DNA of 64,000 nucleotides, from NCBI RefSeq assembly GCF_019443965.1, contig NZ_CP040814.1:1984001-2048000 (forward strand), written 5' to 3'. How positions within the stretch are numbered: the stretch's first letter is position 1; each line of letters opens with the position of its first letter. The DNA is from Salinibacterium sp. M195 (GTDB lineage: Bacteria > Actinomycetota > Actinomycetes > Actinomycetales > Microbacteriaceae). This document shows, in pieces, positions 59,567-64,000 of this stretch. The position numbers and the translations under genes are program-made. The notes under the pieces were generated by a model. The model was not told the DNA's origin and searched no databases. It saw nothing but the letters and a program-made list of their open reading frames with translations.

Positions 59567-60280
59567 TTAGCGCTTCTTAGGTTGACGTTTGCCCGGGCGA
59601 GTCGGGCGACGCGAGTTTGCTCGCGGATACTTGATACGCGTTTTCGACTGATTCTGTTGTTGCTGTTTTTTGGGGGCCACCTTGGACGCGCCAGCCTCTG
59701 CGACGAGTTCGTCAGATTCTGAACCGCTTGCCATGCCACGTGAGCTCCGCGCGGTACGCCCACGAACGATGCCAATAAATTCTTCGACATGAGGGTCGAC
59801 CGATCCATCTCGCCAGGCGATAGCAACCTGCCACTGCGGACCATCGTCGAGCATCTTCGCGACCACATCGCGACGCATCAGCGCTCTGGCCACGGATTGA
59901 GGCATTACCGCCACCCCGACGTTCGCCGCAACAAGCTCTGTTGCTTCTCGCCATTCATCGGTAACCACGTTTTCATCGTTCAGTTCCATCAAACGAACGA
60001 CGTCGGATTTAGCGAGCGGATGATCTTTGGGAACAACGACCACGGCACGTTCCGTATAGAGCGGAATTGCCGCTAGTGGTCGATCACCATCGAAATCAAG
60101 ATCGATCGGCAAACGCACGAGCGCGACATCAGCAGCGCCACTACGCAACATTGCGAGGGCGTCCGCTTGTTCGCTCGAAACGAGATCCAGAGGCACATCT
60201 GCGAGCCGTTCATTCCACACTCGTGCCCACTTTCCCGGAGTTGCACCGAGAACAAAGGCAGCAGTGAATGACGAAGGCAT
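59567..60280 (-). CDS. LysR-type substrate-binding domain without DNA-binding domain
   Basis: 237-residue protein that begins directly with a LysR effector-binding (periplasmic-binding-like) domain: FVLGATPGKWARVWNERLAD, VALVRLPIDLDFDGDRPLAA, ERAVVVVPKDHPLAK, and LVAANVGVAVMPQSVARALM (residues about 1-175). The helix-turn-helix found in LysR regulators is missing, and the region upstream cannot supply one. The last 60 residues form an unusual basic Lys/Arg/Gln tail. The ATG is only 22 bases from the divergent DUF5997 start. It may sense a ligand and act through a partner; this is inference. Confidence 0.85.
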   Translation of the reverse strand: MPSSFTAAFVLGATPGKWARVWNERLADVPLDLVSSEQADALAMLRSGAADVALVRLPIDLDFDGDRPLAAIPLYTERAVVVVPKDHPLAKSDVVRLMELNDENVVTDEWREATELVAANVGVAVMPQSVARALMRRDVVAKMLDDGPQWQVAIAWRDGSVDPHVEEFIGIVRGRTARSSRGMASGSESDELVAEAGASKVAPKKQQQQNQSKTRIKYPRANSRRPTRPGKRQPKKR

Positions 60281-60286
60281 GTGTTC

Positions 60287-60292
60287 AGGTTA
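60287..60292 (-). promoter_or_regulatory. -10 box of the LysR-domain gene
   Basis: TAACCT on the minus strand ends 6 nt before ATG 60280. Its first two bases are shared with the -10 box of the divergent gene. Confidence 0.6.
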
Positions 60293-60296
60293 GTCT
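60291..60296 (+). promoter_or_regulatory. -10 box of the DUF5997 gene
   Basis: TAGTCT ends 6 nt before GTG 60303; ATGACG lies 17 bases further upstream (60268-60273) as a possible -35, inside the divergent coding region. Confidence 0.6.
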
Positions 60297-60302
60297 TGGG
60301 GC

Positions 60303-60680
60303 GTGCCAGTTCAGACCATGAAGCCCGCGACAGTTGCCAAGAAGCTCGGTATTTACCTGCCAGCCGCTCCCGAAGAGTTCCGCGAATCCGAAATTAGCCG
60401 CGAAGAATTTACCGCGCTCCTTGAGTCGCCTCCGGAGTGGTTGACACAGCTTCGCAACGAAGGTCCGCATCCTCGGCTGGTTGTCGCGCAGAAACTCGGC
60501 GTTTCGACGTCAGGTCTGGCACGCGCCGGCGCTCCTGACGTGATGACCACATCAGAGATTAAGGCGTTGCTGGTCGAAATGCCCAAGTGGCTAGTTGAAG
60601 AACGATCGGTGCATGCTGCGGTCAATGAAGAGAACGCTCGGATCAAAACAGAACGATCAGCCAAAGCGGCTCGCAAATAG
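60303..60680 (+). CDS. DUF5997 family protein
   Basis: 125-residue protein. The opening MKPATVAKKLGIYLPAAP and PPEWLTQLRNEGPHPRLVVA suit DUF5997, a family I remember only from Actinobacteria, often paired with LysR-domain genes. The segment VVAQKLGVSTSGLARAG (about residues 61-77) looks like a helix-turn-helix, so it could be a DNA-binding partner; this is inference. The charged C-terminus is helical. The start is GTG at 60303, behind a leaderless-type promoter, and the alternative ATG is at 60318. Confidence 0.8.
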   Translation: MPVQTMKPATVAKKLGIYLPAAPEEFRESEISREEFTALLESPPEWLTQLRNEGPHPRLVVAQKLGVSTSGLARAGAPDVMTTSEIKALLVEMPKWLVEERSVHAAVNEENARIKTERSAKAARK

Positions 60681-60726
60681 CGCGTATTTTTCCGCAACCT
60701 TTCTAGTATTGATAAGTTTTCACGTC

Positions 60727-60732
60727 TATACT
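60727..60732 (+). promoter_or_regulatory. -10 box of the SGNH-GAF gene
   Basis: TATACT is a close match to the consensus and would give a leader of about 14 bases with GAAGAG as ribosome site. No -35 at standard spacing is clear. Confidence 0.45.
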
Positions 60733-60752
60733 CCCTAGGTTGAAGAGTTTCC

Positions 60753-61967
60753 GTGTCTGGATACTCGGGTGGGAAACGATTGTTACGTAGCTATGCTGCG
60801 CTATTGGTGTGGCCAATTATCAAGCTGTGGCTTGCCGTAGTTCCGCAAGCGTGGAGCGGCTTGAGCGTGCCCAGCGATGATCCGCGGTCAGAAGCCGTCG
60901 GGCCAGATCCAGACCGCGTACTTCTCCTCGGTCCAGGTAAGTCGGCGGGTTACGGCGTGGATACCCACGAACTTGGTTTGGGCGGCCACCTTGCCCGCGA
61001 ACTCGCCACCCTGACCAAACGCGGCTGCAGCGTCGACATCATTTCTGACCCGGCGATGTCGACCGGCGACTCTCGTGTCGCGATTAGCTGGGCGCGTTTA
61101 GAGAAGTTCGACGCGCTCGTTCTGACTCTCGGTGGAGCTGACAGTCTGCGCGCACGATCGAGCATTTCATGGCGGCGAGATGTGACAGCGCTCCTCAATA
61201 CCGTTGAGGAGCGGGGGAGCGGCACGTTGCACACCTTCATCTTAGGAATTGCTCCAATAGATGCGATACTTTCGCTTCCGCCTGCCCTGATGCGAATCGT
61301 CAACCTCAACATCGAGAATCTCAACGCGATTACTGAAGAAGTGTGTAGATCGCGTGTGTCCGTCACTTTCGTCCCGATAAGGCCGACTCAAGAGATGTCA
61401 CCTATTCGGCTCGAGAGCCGCACTTATCGATACTGGGCAGGTGAGCTAGCTCCTGTTATCGCTGCCCGTCTCGCCCACATTGCTGTTCGGCCGTCATTTG
61501 GCGCTGCGGCCAACCCTCGCGCTGCACCATTCGACGGCGCAGCACTCACATCGAACCCAGTCTCGAATACGTTGACCTCAATCATGCACTCCGCTCGTGA
61601 GTTGTTTGGGACCAGCGGTGCAGCGGTCACTTTTCACAACCAAGAGGCGCACTGGTTCACTTCCACTTCGGGCGTTGGCGACATGCGACGAGATGAAGCA
61701 GGCGCCTTCTGTAGCGCAGCCTTCACTACGCGCGGTCTTGTGGTTCTTGAAGACACCTTGCACGACCCACGTTTTTCAGAACATCCTTGGGTTGTTAGAG
61801 GACCCCGGATTCGGTTCTATGCTGGATATCCGATTTCCGCCCCCAACGGCGACATCGTCGGCGCCGTCTGTGTCTTTGATACAGGGCCGCGCACCTTTGA
61901 TTCCAGCCACGAATCACTCCTCCGAGAACTAGCTCTCCGTGCAGAAGCGGCGATACACGATCAATAA
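60753..61967 (+). CDS. pseudo-SGNH protein with C-terminal GAF domain
   Basis: 404-residue two-domain protein. Residues about 50-250 are SGNH-like, with block I as LLLGPGKSAGYGV (Gly at the nucleophile position, residue 62), block III as TLGGADSL (no Asn) and YRYWAGELAPVI at the end; the catalytic triad is therefore missing. Residues about 268-404 form a GAF domain (RFYAGYPISAPNGDIVGAVC) of the kind that binds small ligands or senses redox state. It is paralogous to the gene at 58806. The role is unknown; sensing is likely. The start is GTG at 60753 with GAAGAG upstream; TATACT at 60727-60732 is a good -10. Confidence 0.8.
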   Translation: MSGYSGGKRLLRSYAALLVWPIIKLWLAVVPQAWSGLSVPSDDPRSEAVGPDPDRVLLLGPGKSAGYGVDTHELGLGGHLARELATLTKRGCSVDIISDPAMSTGDSRVAISWARLEKFDALVLTLGGADSLRARSSISWRRDVTALLNTVEERGSGTLHTFILGIAPIDAILSLPPALMRIVNLNIENLNAITEEVCRSRVSVTFVPIRPTQEMSPIRLESRTYRYWAGELAPVIAARLAHIAVRPSFGAAANPRAAPFDGAALTSNPVSNTLTSIMHSARELFGTSGAAVTFHNQEAHWFTSTSGVGDMRRDEAGAFCSAAFTTRGLVVLEDTLHDPRFSEHPWVVRGPRIRFYAGYPISAPNGDIVGAVCVFDTGPRTFDSSHESLLRELALRAEAAIHDQ

Positions 61968-62018
61968 TTGCCGTACCTTGGGTATGGAGGTCATTTCTGA
62001 ACTCCGAGAGAGGACCCA

Positions 62019-62768
62019 ATGAGCGGCACAGAGTGCATCCACGGCTTCCAGAATCAACTATGCGATTCCTGCTTCCCCAAGGCTGCCCCTGCCAAGCCAG
62101 TAACGCGGGCCACAACATCGTCGCGTGCAAAGCGCGTTCCTGGCGCGCCACGCGCGTCGTCAAATAAATTGCCGGCTCTTGCCGATCAGCGGGTCTACCA
62201 CATCACCCACATCAGCAATCTAGAGAACATTCTTCGCACCGGTCAACTGGTTGCTGCGTCGCAGATCGAAACTCCGATCTTAGACGTTAGCTCGACGCTT
62301 ACTCGAGAGCTTCGGGGAACCGCGATCTTCAGCACGGGGGAGCCCGTTGATCGTTATGTGCCGTTCAGCCTCGTTCCCGAGTCGAACGTCTGGCGCGAGC
62401 TTCGCGATGGTGCCAGCGAACCTCGGTGGTCCGATGCAGCTCGCAGCGCTTCCTCGACAGATTTCGTATTTTTGGTGACGACCATTCGAGCGTTGGGAAA
62501 CGACGCCGTTCTCGCCGATGGTGATGCCGCTGCAGCGCTCACCCGGTTTGCCACAGACGAAGACGCGATGAAGCGGATGCTGGGCAATCTTCGTGCAGAT
62601 GAACTCACCGATGACGCCGAAGTATTGATCCATGGATCGTTTGCGTTCGATGAAGTGCAACTCGTCGGCGTTGCAAGCGACCGAGCACGTGATCGTGTTA
62701 AGCAGTTGCTTGATGCCGCATCGTTTTCGACCAAGGTCGCTGTCTATCCGCCCTGGTTTATCCAATAA
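62019..62768 (+). CDS. DarT-like ADP-ribosyltransferase (orphan)
   Basis: 249-residue protein with the DarT (DUF4433) fold, a family that ADP-ribosylates thymidine in single-stranded DNA. The domain begins at about residue 59: VYHITHISNLENILRTGQL (His61, His64), Arg96/Arg99, RYVPFSLVP at 112-120 and the catalytic Glu201 in AEVLIHGSFAFDEVQLVGV. The first 20 residues carry C-x-H and C-x2-C (Cys6, His8, Cys15, Cys18), a likely zinc knuckle, then a basic Ala/Pro/Arg linker. No DarG macrodomain antitoxin lies nearby. Substrate is unproven. GAGAGGACCC serves as ribosome site. Confidence 0.8.
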   Translation: MSGTECIHGFQNQLCDSCFPKAAPAKPVTRATTSSRAKRVPGAPRASSNKLPALADQRVYHITHISNLENILRTGQLVAASQIETPILDVSSTLTRELRGTAIFSTGEPVDRYVPFSLVPESNVWRELRDGASEPRWSDAARSASSTDFVFLVTTIRALGNDAVLADGDAAAALTRFATDEDAMKRMLGNLRADELTDDAEVLIHGSFAFDEVQLVGVASDRARDRVKQLLDAASFSTKVAVYPPWFIQ

Positions 62769-62777
62769 ATTTCACGG

Positions 62778-62783
62778 TACCGT
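62778..62783 (+). promoter_or_regulatory. -10 box of the Eis-like gene
   Basis: TACCGT ends 6 nt before ATG 62790 and lies 9 bases after the stop of the DarT-like gene, so the acetyltransferase may have its own leaderless mRNA. Confidence 0.4.
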
Positions 62784-62789
62784 TGGCAT

Positions 62790-64000
62790 ATGACCAACAA
62801 CTTTTCGCTCCATCCCGTTGATGAAACATCGGCAAATGTGCTGAATGATCGTGGCTTGCGTTACGGGCTAGTTGATACGTCAGATCGTGAATCGTTTGCT
62901 GAGTGGATTCAGGCGGATTCTCGCGGTTTTCACGGCGCCATCATGTCACAGGAGCAGGTCGATTCGACCATTGCGGGGGTCGCCTACCGGCGTACCGTCG
63001 GGGTGTGGGACGAGACCTTGGTCGAACCACAGATTCCCGTCGCCACGACGAGTTCCTGGACTGAACAGCTGACGGTGCCGGGTGGTCGCAGCATCGACGC
63101 CTGGGCTATCAGTTCTGTCACTGTTTCCCCCACGCATCGGCGTCGCGGCATCGCGCGGGCACTTCTTGAGGGCGAGCTGAAGTCAGCCGCCGCTATGGGA
63201 TTGCCCCTCGCCATGCTCACGGTCTCTGAGTCGACGATCTACGGACGATTCGGATTCGGACCAGCTGTGTTTGCTTCAGCGTTGACGATCGATGCCAAGC
63301 GTGCCACTTTCACCTCGAACCAGCGGCCCGGCAGATTGCAGCCCGTGTCCCCTTCTGACTTTCGCGATAAGGCTCCGGAACTCTTCGAACGCATCCGCAC
63401 ATCGACACCGGGACAGATTGAGATCTGGCCGCTGCGCTGGGAGCAAATAGCCGGAGTCGCTCCGGGCGATGAAGAGCACAATAAGAACACTCGGATCGTC
63501 AGATTTGACGATGAGGCTGGCGCGCCACGAGGGTTCGTCGTCTATCGCGTTACCGGTGGCAGCGCCGATTTCACCAAGCACAAGTTGACCGTGGACTACT
63601 TGCTCGCCGAAAGTTCCGACGCTTACGAGGCGCTGTGGCGTTTCGTTCTCGAGGTCGACCTTGTGCACGAGGTGAATTCAGATTTACGCTCGATCGACGA
63701 ACCATTGCTCTGGCATTTGACTGACCGGCGCGCCGTTACCGCTACTCCCACAGACCACTTATGGCTACGAATTCTCGACGTGCCTGCGGCGCTACAGGCT
63801 CGCCGTTACGAGGCACCGGCACGCATTTGTTTTGACATCTCAGATTCCTTGGGATTTGCGCACGGGACGTTTCTCTTAGAGGTCGATGAAGCTGGGGCTG
63901 CACACGCAACCCCGGTTGATGAAGTTCCCTCAGGCGCCGCAGCCGTCGCACTCACGATCAACGAACTTAGTTCTTTGTATCTTGGGGGAGTCGCCGTCGA
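62790..64000 (+). CDS. Eis-like GNAT N-acetyltransferase (3' end missing)
   Basis: At least 403 residues; the frame stays open to the window end, and the Eis family is about 400-415 residues, so only a few codons are missing. The first GNAT domain has the acetyl-CoA motif VSPTHRRRGIARALLEGEL and the Eis-type MLTVSESTIYGRFGFGPAVF. A second GNAT-like domain and a C-terminal SCP2-like part (INELSSLYLGG) follow. Mycobacterial Eis acetylates aminoglycosides and peptides; substrates of such homologues elsewhere are mostly unknown. Confidence 0.9.
   Translation, partial: MTNNFSLHPVDETSANVLNDRGLRYGLVDTSDRESFAEWIQADSRGFHGAIMSQEQVDSTIAGVAYRRTVGVWDETLVEPQIPVATTSSWTEQLTVPGGRSIDAWAISSVTVSPTHRRRGIARALLEGELKSAAAMGLPLAMLTVSESTIYGRFGFGPAVFASALTIDAKRATFTSNQRPGRLQPVSPSDFRDKAPELFERIRTSTPGQIEIWPLRWEQIAGVAPGDEEHNKNTRIVRFDDEAGAPRGFVVYRVTGGSADFTKHKLTVDYLLAESSDAYEALWRFVLEVDLVHEVNSDLRSIDEPLLWHLTDRRAVTATPTDHLWLRILDVPAALQARRYEAPARICFDISDSLGFAHGTFLLEVDEAGAAHATPVDEVPSGAAAVALTINELSSLYLGGVAV

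Noticed and set aside
59567..60280. Full LysR regulator truncated by a frameshift
   Set aside because: The region upstream is the intact DUF5997 gene on the other strand, and the start has its own promoter, so no lost helix-turn-helix is visible.
62769..64000. Antitoxin partner for the DarT-like gene
   Set aside because: The downstream gene is an Eis-like acetyltransferase with no macrodomain pattern; upstream is the SGNH-GAF gene.

Overview
The window is chromosomal DNA from an actinobacterium, most likely a member of the Microbacteriaceae (order Micrococcales). This inference rests on actinobacterial marker genes (rbpA, whiA, opcA, the imuA-imuB-dnaE2 mutasome, SUF genes with a Rieske ferredoxin), on many GTG starts, and on frequent leaderless genes in which a TAnnnT -10 box ends about 6 nt before the start codon. 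A lipid desaturase, a CspA-type protein and a fairly moderate base composition would suit a cold or aquatic lineage, but that is only a suggestion. I see no prophage, insertion sequence, CRISPR array, rRNA or tRNA gene. No gap between genes exceeds about 250 bases.

Layout. 1-12.1 kb: the end of rpsA, then coaE, uvrB, uvrA, uvrC, rapZ and whiA, so all three excision-repair subunits lie close together, with a DUF4126 membrane protein and a glycosyltransferase on the other strand. 12.2-16.7 kb: sodA, then gap-pgk-tpiA-secG-rbpA. 16.8-25 kb, minus strand: the pentose-phosphate set tkt-tal-pgi-zwf-opcA-pgl, which meets the glycolytic block at a strong bidirectional terminator. 25.2-27.1 kb: ctaB and ctaA for heme A. 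27.3-31.4 kb: sufB-sufD-Rieske ferredoxin-sufC-sufT for Fe-S cluster assembly, without sufS or sufU. 31.4-50.5 kb: mixed housekeeping genes, including bioY, an ABC-F ATPase, a SURF1 operon, fabG, serB, ribosomal protein L31B, a DnaQ-like exonuclease, glycosyltransferase and hydrolase genes, a sirtuin, a TrmH-type methyltransferase, a D,D-carboxypeptidase, a desaturase, dinB, a superfamily 2 helicase and a cold-shock protein.

50.7-56.7 kb holds the SOS mutasome imuA-imuB-dnaE2 on the minus strand. A perfect LexA operator lies inside the spacer of a promoter with a consensus -35 (TTGACA) and a GAACAT -10. This geometry sets the imuA start at a GTG and makes the mRNA leaderless. A divergent DrrAB-like ABC exporter follows at 56.8-58.6 kb.

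58.8-64 kb is the least understood part. It has two paralogous SGNH-fold proteins that appear to lack the catalytic residues (one fused to a GAF domain). They flank a back-to-back gene pair: a LysR effector domain without a DNA-binding domain, and a DUF5997 protein. The two starts are only 22 bp apart, and their -10 boxes physically overlap. Next come a DarT-like ADP-ribosyltransferase without its DarG antitoxin and an Eis-like acetyltransferase that runs off the end. This block is the best candidate for undescribed biology.
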